A stretch of DNA of 64,000 nt from the NCBI GenBank assembly GCA_044221315.1, contig JBGAPK010000019.1, positions 1 through 64,000 of the forward strand, in the 5' to 3' direction. The notes below the pieces were generated by a model. It was not told where the DNA came from, ran no database searches, and worked only from the letters and a program-made list of their open reading frames with translations. Positions 17,395 to 26,005 of the stretch are shown piece by piece (position 1 is the first letter of the stretch; the number at the start of each line of letters is the position of its first letter). The DNA is from JAFEBO01 sp044221315 (GTDB lineage Bacteria > Planctomycetota > Phycisphaerae > Phycisphaerales > UBA1924). A program made the position numbers and the translations under genes.

Positions 17395-18873
17395 TTACTT
17401 TTTGGTTCGCTGCAAATCTATGACCACGGGCAGGTGATCGCTGGGCTGGGCATCGGCGCGGGTGAGGCCCATGCGCGTGAGAGCGGAGTCGCTGAGGCGT
17501 ACGGGGTCGAAGACGAATTGATTGACGGGCTGCACAGTGGAATCGCTGTAGGTGAGCCAGTCGAGGCGGCCGGGGGAGAAGCCCGTGTTCCAATCGCGCC
17601 AGGTGTAGAGAACATTGTCTCCGAGCACCACGGGATCGGCTGCGTTCAGGTCAGTGCCGTCGGCGTCCAAGTTCATCCGCAGGATGTCGAGGGGAGGGCG
17701 GCTGCCGACGAGGTTTAGGTCGCCGCCGAGCACGATGATTTCGGCGGCGTCGGCGCGGCTGATCTGGCGGAGCGACTGGTTGATGGTGTCGGCCTCGGCG
17801 GTGCGGAGGCTGTCCTCGCTCGAGCCGATGCTGCCGCAACACTTGAGGTGCATTTCGCCAACCAACGCCGGGCCTATCGGAGTTTGAACGGCGGCGGAGA
17901 CGAAGCGGATTTTGCGGTTCTCTCCGTTCCAGGTGAGTTCGAGTTTGTTGGGACCGGCCACGCGGACGGGGAACTTTGAAGCGATCCCGACATCGGGGCC
18001 TGTCGCGCCGTTCCAGGCGACCGTGGCGCCCATGCCGCCGGGGGCGCTTGGCATGTGCTTGTTGAGCACTTGCTCGAGAGCCTGCGCATCGCCCTTCCAT
18101 TCCGAGAGCATGATGATGTCCGGGTCGATGGCCCGGATGACGGCGCAGAATTTTTCCGGAGTCTCCTGCATCTTGCCCCAGACGTTCCAGGACATGATGC
18201 GGATCGAATCCGGGGCCTTCGCAGGGATCGGCTCGCTCGAACGAGCCGGGGCGCTCGCGATCGAAGGGAACTCGACGTCGAACGGATCGCTGTAGCCGAC
18301 GATCCGGCCCTTCTGGTCGTAAATGACGAAGGCCCCGCGGGCCTTGCCCCGAGAAGCCATGCCGGGAGTGGGCAGGCCCGATGACTTCGCGAAGAAGCGT
18401 GAGATTCGGGCGTCGTACCACTGCGAGGCGTAGGTTGGTGAGAAGGACAAATCCGAGTCGTCTTTCCTGAGTTCGGTGCGACCGCCGGCCTGATCCACGC
18501 GAAAAAGGGCAACCCCCTGGGCGGGTGCGCCGCCCTTTGGGTTGAGCGGCGAGAACTGGATCTCCAAATCTTCGCCGATCGAGACGAAGGGCTTTTCAGG
18601 CCGGTGGTAGCCCGTGGCCGAATCCCCGTCGACATCGAAAAGAAGGGCCACTGTCTCATCGCTGTTCTGAATCGTCTTGTTCTGGTCGCCCGGGTTGAAG
18701 CGGAAATAAAGGTACTGGTCGTCCGCGCGAGCGACGGCGGAGGATGTTGGCGAGGTCGGTGTGCGGACGACCGAGTTTGTCGAGGAGGCGCAGCCGCCGA
18801 CCAGCGCGATGGCGATGGGAGCGGCTTGCCGAACGAACCGGAGCCGGGCGGAGCGGATTGGCGTCGGAGTCAT
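17395..18873 (-). CDS. Lipoprotein of the endonuclease/exonuclease/phosphatase family
   Basis: 492 residues. The N-terminus is a lipoprotein signal with Cys at position 28 (ALVGGC), so the protein is probably anchored in a membrane. Residues about 48-215 form a beta domain (DDQYLYFRFNPGD, LLFDVDGDSATGYHRP) that resembles CBM9/DOMON-like binding domains. From about 225 the EEP fold starts with IRIMSWNVWGK, followed by LSEWKGD, GGDLNLVG and the closing SDHLPVVIDL, which supply the usual Asn/Asp/His metal and catalytic residues. Possible substrates include phosphodiesters or phosphoesters outside the cytoplasm; which one is not visible. It converges on the penicillin-binding protein gene. Confidence 0.8.
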   Translation of the reverse strand: MTPTPIRSARLRFVRQAAPIAIALVGGCASSTNSVVRTPTSPTSSAVARADDQYLYFRFNPGDQNKTIQNSDETVALLFDVDGDSATGYHRPEKPFVSIGEDLEIQFSPLNPKGGAPAQGVALFRVDQAGGRTELRKDDSDLSFSPTYASQWYDARISRFFAKSSGLPTPGMASRGKARGAFVIYDQKGRIVGYSDPFDVEFPSIASAPARSSEPIPAKAPDSIRIMSWNVWGKMQETPEKFCAVIRAIDPDIIMLSEWKGDAQALEQVLNKHMPSAPGGMGATVAWNGATGPDVGIASKFPVRVAGPNKLELTWNGENRKIRFVSAAVQTPIGPALVGEMHLKCCGSIGSSEDSLRTAEADTINQSLRQISRADAAEIIVLGGDLNLVGSRPPLDILRMNLDADGTDLNAADPVVLGDNVLYTWRDWNTGFSPGRLDWLTYSDSTVQPVNQFVFDPVRLSDSALTRMGLTRADAQPSDHLPVVIDLQRTKK

Positions 18874-19131
18874 ACCCCCACTATCGCCGAGTCTTGCCCG
18901 AACCGCAAATCGGCAAGGAAGAGCCGGTAAGCGACGCCCGCAACCCCTTGCGGATTAGATGTTTGTGAATCGCGCAAAGAACGCCGCCTCTGCGCCGGCC
19001 GGTCAACGGGCTGAATAAACTCCCGCCCTGTCGCGGGAGGAGTGTTTGGGCGTCGAGCCCTTTTCCGTGGCCGGCTTTTGGTCGATTCTGATCCGGTCCG
19101 GCGCGTTTGAAACGGCTTGGAAAAGGTGTGC

Positions 19132-19425
19132 ATGGCGAGCAAGCAGCAAATCGTGGAGGCCGTATATGGGGCCATCGATGAGGTGAACGCGGCCCAAGGG
19201 TCCGAGAACCAAATCGCGAAGGACCCGAAAGCGATTCTGTTCGGGCAGGGGGGGAAATTGGACTCGTTGGGCCTACTGACGTTTGTGCTTCAGGTCGAGC
19301 AGCGGGTGCAGGCCGCGGGGCACCCGAGTTTCACCCTGACCGACGAAAAGGCGATGGCGGACACTGCGACGGCCTTCCGAACAGTGGACACTCTGGCGGA
19401 CTACATCGTGTCTCGCGTCTCGTGA
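19132..19425 (+). CDS. Acyl carrier protein, dedicated to the FkbH cluster
   Basis: 97 residues. The phosphopantetheine attachment site is GGKLDSLGLL, with Ser45 in the DSL motif; the protein differs from housekeeping AcpP by its longer loop before the site and by low acidity. It is directly followed (40 bases) by the FkbH-type gene. In characterised systems such proteins receive a glyceryl group made from 1,3-bisphosphoglycerate, so this carrier probably holds a short acyl group for transfer. ATG 19132 is chosen; an upstream ATG at 19117 is possible. Its position as first gene suggests the promoter lies in 18874-19131. Confidence 0.85.
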   Translation: MASKQQIVEAVYGAIDEVNAAQGSENQIAKDPKAILFGQGGKLDSLGLLTFVLQVEQRVQAAGHPSFTLTDEKAMADTATAFRTVDTLADYIVSRVS

Positions 19426-19465
19426 CGACGACGCCCGCGAAGACGGCGCGGGCCAGCAAAGAACC

Positions 19466-21202
19466 ATGGACATCAAGAACATCCATTGCCTGCTCATCGC
19501 CGACCACACGATCGACCAGCTCGGAGCGATCCTGAAGAATGGCGAGGACGCGCCGGCGGTGAAGGCGACGATCGCGCCGTTCGACCAGGTGCAGCAGGTG
19601 CTGATGAACGGGGGGCTTTCGTGCTGGAAGGACGGCGCGAACACCGCGGTCGTCTGGACCCGGCCGGAGCGGGCGATCGATGCGTTCCGGCGGATCCTGT
19701 CGCGGGAGCGCGTGAACGCCGACGAATTACTCGCGGAAGTCGATGAGTTTGCAGACCTGATCGCGCGGGGCGCGGAACGCGTCGAGGCGATGTTCCTGCC
19801 GACGTGGACGATGCCGGCTTGGTGGCGGGGGACGGGCGGGCTCGAACTCAAGTCACGCCCGGGGGCGATCGGGGCGGTCCGGGCTCTGATAATGATGAAC
19901 GCAAGGCTTGCGGAGAAGCTCGAGGCCAACTCGAGGGTGCACATGCTCGACGCTTCACGCTGGATGGCGAGCGCGGGGAAGAACGCGACGAACCCGAAGC
20001 TGTGGCTGATGACCAAGGGGCTCTTCAGCCTCGAGGTCTTCAAAGACGCATCGGCTGACATCAAGGCCGTGCTGCGCGGGATCGCCGGGCTCTCGAAGAA
20101 ACTCATCGTGTGCGATCTCGACGACACGCTGTGGGGGGGGATCGTCGGCGAGAACGGCTGGGAGGGTGTGGCGCTCGGCGGGCACGACCCGGTCGGCGAG
20201 TCTTTCGCGGAGTTTCAGCGGGCGCTCAAGGCGCTCAAGAACTCGGGCATCATTCTCGGCATCGTGAGCAAGAACGATGAGGGAACTGCACTGGCGGCGA
20301 TCCGCGAGAACCCGGAGATGGTGCTGAAGGACTCGGACTTTGCGGGCTGGCGGATCAACTGGCTGGACAAGGCGACGAACATCAGGGAACTTGTCGAGGA
20401 ACTCAACCTGGGCCTCGACAGCGTGGTGTTCATCGACGACAATCCGGCGGAGCGAGCGCGAGTGAAGGAGAGCCTGCCTCTGGTGCACGTGCCGGAGTGG
20501 CCGGCGGACAAGATGCTGTACACGCAGGCGCTGCACGCGCTTCGCCTGTTCGATCGGCCCGGCGTAACCGACGAGGACCTGGGCCGCACCGAGATGTACG
20601 TTGCGGAGCGTCAGCGGACCGAGTCGCGTTCGTCTTCGGTTTCAATGGAAGACTGGCTGGCGTCGCTGCAGCTCAAGGTGACGTACGAGCCTCTCGGGCC
20701 GGGGAACATCAAGCGGGCGGCGCAGCTCTTCAACAAGACCAACCAGATGAACCTGACGACTCGGCGAATGACCGAGGCCGAGCTGCTCGCGTGGGGCAAA
20801 GAAAAGAACCATGCGATGTACGCCTATCGCGTCGCGGACCGTTTCGGTGACTACGGCCTGACGGGGCTTGCGGCGGTTGAAGTAAACGGCGGCGAGGCGG
20901 TGGTGACGGACTTTCTGCTGTCGTGCCGCGTGATGGGGCGCGGGGTTGAGAAGGGGATGCTCACCACGCTGCTCGACTTCGCGAAGAAACTCGGGGCGAA
21001 AAAGACCACGGCGAAGTACATCGAGACGAAGCGGAACAAACCCTGCCTGGATTACTTCCGGGATGAATCGGGGCTGGAGAAGAACGCGGCGGGTACGGAA
21101 TACTGGTGGGATCATTCTTCCGAGTTCCCGACGCCGTCGCACATCTTGCTGATGCAGGGCGATGGAACGACGCTCTCCGAAGCTACCCTGGCCGGATCAT
21201 GA
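19466..21202 (+). CDS. FkbH-type HAD-superfamily protein
   Basis: 578 residues, typical for full-length FkbH-like proteins. An N-terminal region of about 200 residues is followed by the HAD domain with the nucleophile motif DLDDTLWGG (D217, D219), the second motif IVSKNDEG and FIDDNPAER, and by a C-terminal GNAT-like region (about 420-560) with MNLTTRRMTE. In the FK520 and related pathways FkbH turns 1,3-bisphosphoglycerate into glyceryl-S-ACP. The neighbouring carrier protein supports the same chemistry here, but no polyketide synthase is nearby, so the acyl group may end up on a sugar or lipid. Assignment to the family is firm, the product is inferred. Confidence 0.9.
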   Translation: MDIKNIHCLLIADHTIDQLGAILKNGEDAPAVKATIAPFDQVQQVLMNGGLSCWKDGANTAVVWTRPERAIDAFRRILSRERVNADELLAEVDEFADLIARGAERVEAMFLPTWTMPAWWRGTGGLELKSRPGAIGAVRALIMMNARLAEKLEANSRVHMLDASRWMASAGKNATNPKLWLMTKGLFSLEVFKDASADIKAVLRGIAGLSKKLIVCDLDDTLWGGIVGENGWEGVALGGHDPVGESFAEFQRALKALKNSGIILGIVSKNDEGTALAAIRENPEMVLKDSDFAGWRINWLDKATNIRELVEELNLGLDSVVFIDDNPAERARVKESLPLVHVPEWPADKMLYTQALHALRLFDRPGVTDEDLGRTEMYVAERQRTESRSSSVSMEDWLASLQLKVTYEPLGPGNIKRAAQLFNKTNQMNLTTRRMTEAELLAWGKEKNHAMYAYRVADRFGDYGLTGLAAVEVNGGEAVVTDFLLSCRVMGRGVEKGMLTTLLDFAKKLGAKKTTAKYIETKRNKPCLDYFRDESGLEKNAAGTEYWWDHSSEFPTPSHILLMQGDGTTLSEATLAGS

Positions 21203-21250
21203 CGACTTTCGAAAGACTCCAGTAGAATGTGAGCGAGATCCGTCGGCGTC

Positions 21251-22363
21251 ATGGGAAAGATCATCCTCCAAACGTTTACGCTTGCGGAAATACCGCCGAA
21301 CGGACTGGCGGGCCGCTACGCTGATCCTCACGGGTATCTTGAGTCGAACAACGCCGAATGGGTGAGCCTGTTGCGCGAGAATCCGTATGCGCAGCCGAGC
21401 GACCTCGTCATGCTCCTAGCGCTCGATCAGGAGGAAAACGGCAAGAGTTCCGTAATCGGCCGCCTCGGGGTGCACGCGACGGCCTGGTCCATTGGTGGGC
21501 ACGAGCATCGCATTCACGAGATGGACGGGTTTTTTCTCGATGAGTCACGCCGACAAACCGGCGCCGGCGCGATGATCATTCTTCATGCGATCGCGCGCTG
21601 CAAGTCCATGCTCGCCTGCGGCGGGCCGAGCCCGGATGCACAAAAGCTGTACAAGGCCGCCGGGATGAAGGAGATCGGGCCGCTTAAGCGCTGGGTCTAT
21701 TTTCTCAGCGGGCGACCCGTTGCGCGCCGAATACTGAGATCCGAACCCCTCTCCAGGGCGTTCGCATTTCCGATCGGGCTGGCCTTCCGGGCGTTTTATG
21801 CGGTGCGCGGTGCCCGGGCACGTCCGGGGCTCGAGTACAAAGCAGTCGGGCGCTTTGATTCGCGCATCGACGCCCTGATCGCGTGCTCGCGTCGGAGTTT
21901 TTTTCCCAGGGATTCGCGGGTTCTGAACTGGGCTCTCGCTCATCGGCGGATCAAGGCGTTTGAGGTGTTTGACCAGGGAAATCTGATCGGCTACGTCCTG
22001 CTAAAGCGCAGTGTGCTCGACGCAACGCAACACGGACTGGGCCGCGTTTGCGTCGGAGCCCTTCTCGACTACTTCATCGCCGACGCGGACAGCCGCCGCA
22101 AACGAGACCTGGCGCTGTTTGTTCTGCGCCACTTCGATTCCGATCGGGGCGACGGTGATCTTCCCAGCGAGAATGGGCTGGTCGAGGTGGTCGAACTCCA
22201 GGTGTTCGACCCCGAGTTCGACGCCATCCTCAAGAGCATGGGGCTTGTGCACGCAGGCGGTCTTCGCGTGCTCTTTCGCCCGCCCCCGGGCACTGCGTTC
22301 GATGAACGCACGCCCTGGTTCTTCACGCATGCCTCAGGCGATATGCTGCTCATGAAGCCCTGA
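21251..22363 (+). CDS. GNAT-like acyltransferase in the FkbH cluster
   Basis: 370 residues. It reads as two GNAT-like halves: the first about 1-155, with VIGRLGVHATAWSIGG, DGFFLDESRRQTGAGAMIIL (the acyl-CoA/pantetheine loop region) and YKAAGMKEIGPLKRWVYFL; the second about 195-365, weaker, with FEVFDQGNLIGYVLLKR and LKSMGLVHAGGLRVLF. Double-GNAT proteins of this form occur in polysaccharide clusters. It could take the acyl group from the carrier encoded at 19132, which is inference from gene order. It begins 48 bases after fkbH. The acceptor is unknown. Confidence 0.65.
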   Translation: MGKIILQTFTLAEIPPNGLAGRYADPHGYLESNNAEWVSLLRENPYAQPSDLVMLLALDQEENGKSSVIGRLGVHATAWSIGGHEHRIHEMDGFFLDESRRQTGAGAMIILHAIARCKSMLACGGPSPDAQKLYKAAGMKEIGPLKRWVYFLSGRPVARRILRSEPLSRAFAFPIGLAFRAFYAVRGARARPGLEYKAVGRFDSRIDALIACSRRSFFPRDSRVLNWALAHRRIKAFEVFDQGNLIGYVLLKRSVLDATQHGLGRVCVGALLDYFIADADSRRKRDLALFVLRHFDSDRGDGDLPSENGLVEVVELQVFDPEFDAILKSMGLVHAGGLRVLFRPPPGTAFDERTPWFFTHASGDMLLMKP

Positions 22364-22632
22364 GCGGCCCGTCCCGAAGCACGGTTCGCGTTCACGCGGG
22401 TCCCGGGCACGGGCAGGCCGAGGGAGCAGCCCGGGGCCTCGCCCCTCCCACGCCTTGACCGGCGCGGCCCCGGCCCGCTTTCGGACTCGCTCCGATAACG
22501 CGCTCCGAAACGCAATACCATCGGGTGCACCGTTCCAATTGCCCGCCGTCGCGACCATCCCGGTTCACCCCGACGTTTTCCCGCCCGATGCACCTTTCCT
22601 GAGCCAAACATCAAGTCCGGAGTTCTCAGACC

Positions 22633-23379
22633 ATGAAGCGACCGATCACCTTTGGCCGAGTCGTCAACTTCGCCCGGCGCATGCCTGCGGTACTCACCCA
22701 GCCCGAGCGCCTGTACGCACAGGAAGCGATCATCAGGCTCTGGCCGGGAACAGACCCGAAGGAGATCGAGCAGCTGCGCTTCGAGTACTTCAACAACGAT
22801 CAACTTTTTCTCGACGTTGATCATCTGGCGCTTTCCAGGCGTCGCCGGCGCGCGCAGTGGGAACCCTGGCTCGAGTTTCAGTACCTGCTTGTCCGCATGC
22901 ACAAGCCGGAGACCTACGTCGAGACCGGGGTCTTCGACGGAATCAGCAGCGCCGTGATCCTGCAGGCGATGGAGGACAACAAGAAAGGTCGGCTCGTCTC
23001 GATCGATCTCGCCGCGACCGAACCGATCAAGGGTGCCACGGACCACATGCTGGAGGGGTCCCTTCCGCCCGGCTGCAATCCCGGCTGGTGTGTTCCGCAG
23101 AGGCTCCAAGGTCGGTACAACCTCCGCTTGGGTGACGCACGCGAACTACTTCCCAAGGTCCTGAAGGAACTCGGAACCATCGACATCTTCTTCCACGATT
23201 CGCTGCATACCTACGACCACATGATCTTTGAATACCGCGCCGCGTGGCCTCATCTTCGGGACGGCGGGTTTGTTGTCTCCGATGACATCTTCGCCAATCC
23301 CGCGATGATGCATTTTTCCAGAGAAGTGGGGCGCAGGTACCTCAACATCCGGAACGGCTTCGGCTGCATCCGCAAGTAG
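22633..23379 (+). CDS. Class I SAM-dependent methyltransferase
   Basis: 248 residues. The Rossmann-type methyltransferase core is visible: motif I YVETGVFDGISSAVIL at about 96-111, the acidic ribose-binding residue in VSIDL near 122, LGDARELLPKV near 162, and IDIFFHDSLHTYDHM followed by LRDGGFVVSDDI. This arrangement matches the Methyltransf_24 group, often found in sugar or glycan biosynthesis clusters. It is separated from the previous gene by 269 GC-rich bases that contain no other gene, so it might have its own promoter. The acceptor is unknown; the cluster suggests O-methylation of a sugar. Confidence 0.8.
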   Translation: MKRPITFGRVVNFARRMPAVLTQPERLYAQEAIIRLWPGTDPKEIEQLRFEYFNNDQLFLDVDHLALSRRRRRAQWEPWLEFQYLLVRMHKPETYVETGVFDGISSAVILQAMEDNKKGRLVSIDLAATEPIKGATDHMLEGSLPPGCNPGWCVPQRLQGRYNLRLGDARELLPKVLKELGTIDIFFHDSLHTYDHMIFEYRAAWPHLRDGGFVVSDDIFANPAMMHFSREVGRRYLNIRNGFGCIRK

Positions 23380-23420
23380 TCGTCCTAGAGCGCATCGGCC
23401 ATTTCAGCACCACCTCCGAC

Positions 23421-24182
23421 ATGGCCCGAGTCATCATTAATGCCGACGATCTTGGACTCTCGGAGCGCGTGAACAACGCGATCTTCGGTCTGATGGATCG
23501 CGGGAGGATTACCAGCGCGACGATCATGGCAAATGGCCCGTCGCTGGAGGATGCAGCAAAGAGATGCCGGGGGCTCCACCGCTGCTCGTTCGGCGTGCAC
23601 CTGAACCTGACCGATCTGCGCCCGCTGACCGATGACCCGGCCCTCAAGCCGCTGCTGAATGAAGCCGGAGAGTTCTCGCGGCGGGCGCGGGAGGTGCCAT
23701 ATGCGCCGGCGATGGTGGCCGCGGTAGAACGGGAGTGGATTGCCCAAGTGGAAAGAGTGCGCTCGCTTGGCGTTGCGGTCAGCCACCTGGATTCGCACCA
23801 TCACGTGCACACCTACGCACCGCTCTTTCGGGCCCTGAAGGGCGTGCAACGGTCAACCGGCATCACGCGCGTACGGACGACGATGAACTTGTACCACCCG
23901 ACGGACCCGCTCGTCGGCGGCGCGAAGCAACGGATCAAGAAGGTACTGTGGCGCACGGCCTTGAGGTGGGCTTCACCGCGAACGCGCACCACCGATGTAT
24001 TCACATGGTTTTGGATCTACCACGACCTGATCAAAGCTGCGCCGGGCGCGGGCTCGGTCGAGTTGATGGTGCATCCGGGGTCGGACGATCCGATCTTTGC
24101 CCGGGAGGAACGATTGCTCGACACGCCGTGGGAAGCGACATCGCGCCACCCGATCGAATTGATCAGCTATCACCAGCTCTGA
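23421..24182 (+). CDS. YdjC/ChbG-family carbohydrate deacetylase
   Basis: 253 residues, normal for the family. Metal and catalytic residues are visible in IINADDLGLSERVN (D9, D10), FGVHLNLTDLRPL and SHLDSHHHVHTYAPLF. Members such as ChbG deacetylate chitobiose, and HpnK-like relatives act in lipid or glycan pathways. Here it closes the ACP/FkbH/GNAT/methyltransferase group and begins 41 bases after the methyltransferase, so it probably removes an acetyl group from an amino sugar of the same product, freeing the amine for acylation. That sequence of events is inferred. Confidence 0.85.
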   Translation: MARVIINADDLGLSERVNNAIFGLMDRGRITSATIMANGPSLEDAAKRCRGLHRCSFGVHLNLTDLRPLTDDPALKPLLNEAGEFSRRAREVPYAPAMVAAVEREWIAQVERVRSLGVAVSHLDSHHHVHTYAPLFRALKGVQRSTGITRVRTTMNLYHPTDPLVGGAKQRIKKVLWRTALRWASPRTRTTDVFTWFWIYHDLIKAAPGAGSVELMVHPGSDDPIFAREERLLDTPWEATSRHPIELISYHQL

Positions 24183-24254
24183 TCTGCGAACTGAGGCTTC
24201 CTGAGGGTTCAGAGGATTGCTGAATCGGGCCGCAGAATCGGCCGATAACACAGC

Positions 24255-24725
24255 ATGCAATCCGCCCTCCGGTCGAACCTGCCCGAATCCGGTCACGAGT
24301 TGATCGAGCAGCCTCCCGGACTGCTGGCGAGCTTTCGCCCGCGGCGCGAGACGGTGCTGCTGCTGATCGCCTTCGTGGCGGCGGTCGGGCTGGGACGGGC
24401 CCTGTCGGCCGGGCCGGCGAGCGCCAATCAGACCCGCTCGGACTCGGTCGGTATGCTGCCGTCGTTGCCGCGGGAAATCGGCGTTCAGCCAATCCTGACA
24501 CTCGTGGGACGCGAGACAATCGTGCGGATCGGGCTCAAAGGCCAGACCCGCGTTTACAGCGTCTTTGACAGGGCCGGAGCGCCGCTGGCGACCGGGCTCG
24601 GCCACGGGGAATTCGCCCGCGCGTTCCCTCGCCTGAGGCTGGAAGAGATGCGGGATGTGGCGAACGGCCTTGCCGCCGACCCGTCGTTGCTTGCCGATAC
24701 GCCGAACTCGGACGCCGAGCGGTAG
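24255..24725 (+). CDS. Small membrane-anchored protein, unrecognised
   Basis: 156 residues. Residues 1-30 are probably cytoplasmic; one membrane helix spans about 33-52 (TVLLLIAFVAAVGLGRALSA). The outer part of about 100 residues contains GLKGQTRVYSVFDRAGAPLATGL, a short beta-rich stretch. No known family. The gene lies 73 bases after the deacetylase and 24 bases before nadD on the same strand, so it may be cotranscribed with either. The coding frame is clean and the codon use resembles that of its neighbours. Confidence 0.6.
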   Translation: MQSALRSNLPESGHELIEQPPGLLASFRPRRETVLLLIAFVAAVGLGRALSAGPASANQTRSDSVGMLPSLPREIGVQPILTLVGRETIVRIGLKGQTRVYSVFDRAGAPLATGLGHGEFARAFPRLRLEEMRDVANGLAADPSLLADTPNSDAER

Positions 24726-24749
24726 ACGGTGAATCGCTAGCATCGTGCT

Positions 24750-25493
24750 GTGAGCGACTCTGCATCAGGCCGAACATCGCGCGCAACGGACCTTCCGGCT
24801 CCGCGTCTGCCTCAACTGCCATGTGGCTGTTCAACGATCATCGTGGTCGGAGGGACGTTTGATCCGGTCCATGTCGCGCACGTCGCGATGGCGGAGGCGG
24901 CGCGGCAGGCGGCGGGTCTGGGAGATGCGTTCCTTCTCTACATTCCCGCGGCACGAAGTCCGCTCAAGGCGAGCGGGCCAAACGCAAGCGACCGGGATCG
25001 GGTCGAGATGCTCGGTCTTGCGCTGGGCAAACTGCCGAATTCCGGGATCTGGACGGATGAGATTGAGCGGTCGGGCACGTCGGGAACACCGAGTTTTACG
25101 GTTGACACGTTGCGGCGCCTGCGGAGCCTGATCGCGCCGGAAATTCGGTTGAGGTTGTTGATCGGAGCCGATCAGGCACTCGATTTTCATCGGTGGCGCG
25201 AACCGAAGGAGATTCTGTTGCTCGCGCCGGCCATCGTGATGCTCCGCGGCGGCATGACCGATCGGATCGGGTTTGCTGCATCGCTCGGAAAGACGGGACA
25301 GTGGGCCGCGCACGACCTCCTGCAATGGAGCGAGGCGATCGTGGATATCCCCCGGATGAATGTGAGCGCCACTCGCGTCCGGGAGTTGCTCGCCCGCGAC
25401 AGGACCGAAGCCGAAGAGCGCGAGCTGAAATCGATGCTCGATCCCGAAGTGCTCGACTTTGTACTTCGACACGGGCTCTATCAGCCGACCTGA
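24750..25493 (+). CDS. nadD: Nicotinate-nucleotide adenylyltransferase
   Basis: 247 residues; transfers AMP from ATP to nicotinate mononucleotide in NAD synthesis. The nucleotidyltransferase motif GGTFDPVHVAH lies at about 35-45 and the second, NVSATRVRELL, near 211-221. The domain LLIGADQALDFHRWREP is typical of NadD. The first 30 residues before the conserved start are extra and Pro/Ala-rich; the GTG at 24750 is the first start in frame, and an internal start is possible. It is followed by dps. Confidence 0.9.
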   Translation: MSDSASGRTSRATDLPAPRLPQLPCGCSTIIVVGGTFDPVHVAHVAMAEAARQAAGLGDAFLLYIPAARSPLKASGPNASDRDRVEMLGLALGKLPNSGIWTDEIERSGTSGTPSFTVDTLRRLRSLIAPEIRLRLLIGADQALDFHRWREPKEILLLAPAIVMLRGGMTDRIGFAASLGKTGQWAAHDLLQWSEAIVDIPRMNVSATRVRELLARDRTEAEERELKSMLDPEVLDFVLRHGLYQPT

Positions 25494-25531
25494 CAGCAGT
25501 CCGTTCCCCAAATGCCGGCGTATCGTCCGGC

Positions 25532-26002
25532 ATGAAGACGCACAACACACTTCCCGCAAGGGTTCGAGCCCAGTCCATCCGTTTGCTCCAGAACCGGCTT
25601 GCCGACGGCCTCGACGCGTGGAGTCACGCCAAGCAGGCACACTGGAACGTGCGTGGTCCGGGCTTTATCGCGATCCACGAGCTCTTTGACCGGGTCGCCG
25701 ACGCGATCGCGGAGAGCGCCGACGCAATCGCGGAACGGATCGCCACGCTCGGCGGCTCGCCCGCCGGCACCGTCCGGGAGGTCGCGAAGGCCACATCGCT
25801 CAAAGCCTACCCGCACGGGATTGCAAACGAGCGCAAGCATGTTGCCGCGTTGAGTCATTCGCTCTCGGATCTGGCGACCAAGTGGCGGGAGGCAATCGAT
25901 GTGAGCGATGCCGCGGGTGATGCGGTGACAGCCGACCTCTTTACCCGGATCACCGGAGAGTTGGACAAACTGGTGTGGTTCGTCGAGAGCCACAACGCGT
26001 GA
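25532..26002 (+). CDS. dps: Dps-family ferritin-like DNA-protection protein
   Basis: 156 residues. Dps proteins form a 12-subunit shell that oxidises iron with peroxide and shields DNA. The characteristic residues are present: AKQAHWNVRGPGFIAIHELFD (first metal-binding His and the second His/Asp group) and DAIAERIATLGG with the ferroxidase Glu. ATG 25532 starts at the usual distance from the first His; longer versions of the frame run through nadD. The next gene is convergent, only three bases away. The upstream 38 bases offer little room for a separate promoter, so it may be read with nadD. Confidence 0.92.
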   Translation: MKTHNTLPARVRAQSIRLLQNRLADGLDAWSHAKQAHWNVRGPGFIAIHELFDRVADAIAESADAIAERIATLGGSPAGTVREVAKATSLKAYPHGIANERKHVAALSHSLSDLATKWREAIDVSDAAGDAVTADLFTRITGELDKLVWFVESHNA

Positions 26003-26005
26003 CAT

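Noticed and set aside
19020..19039. CTCCCGC/GCGGGAG hairpin as a terminator
   Set aside because: Neither side has a clear T-run and no transcript end is expected there; it may lie in the leader of the ACP operon.
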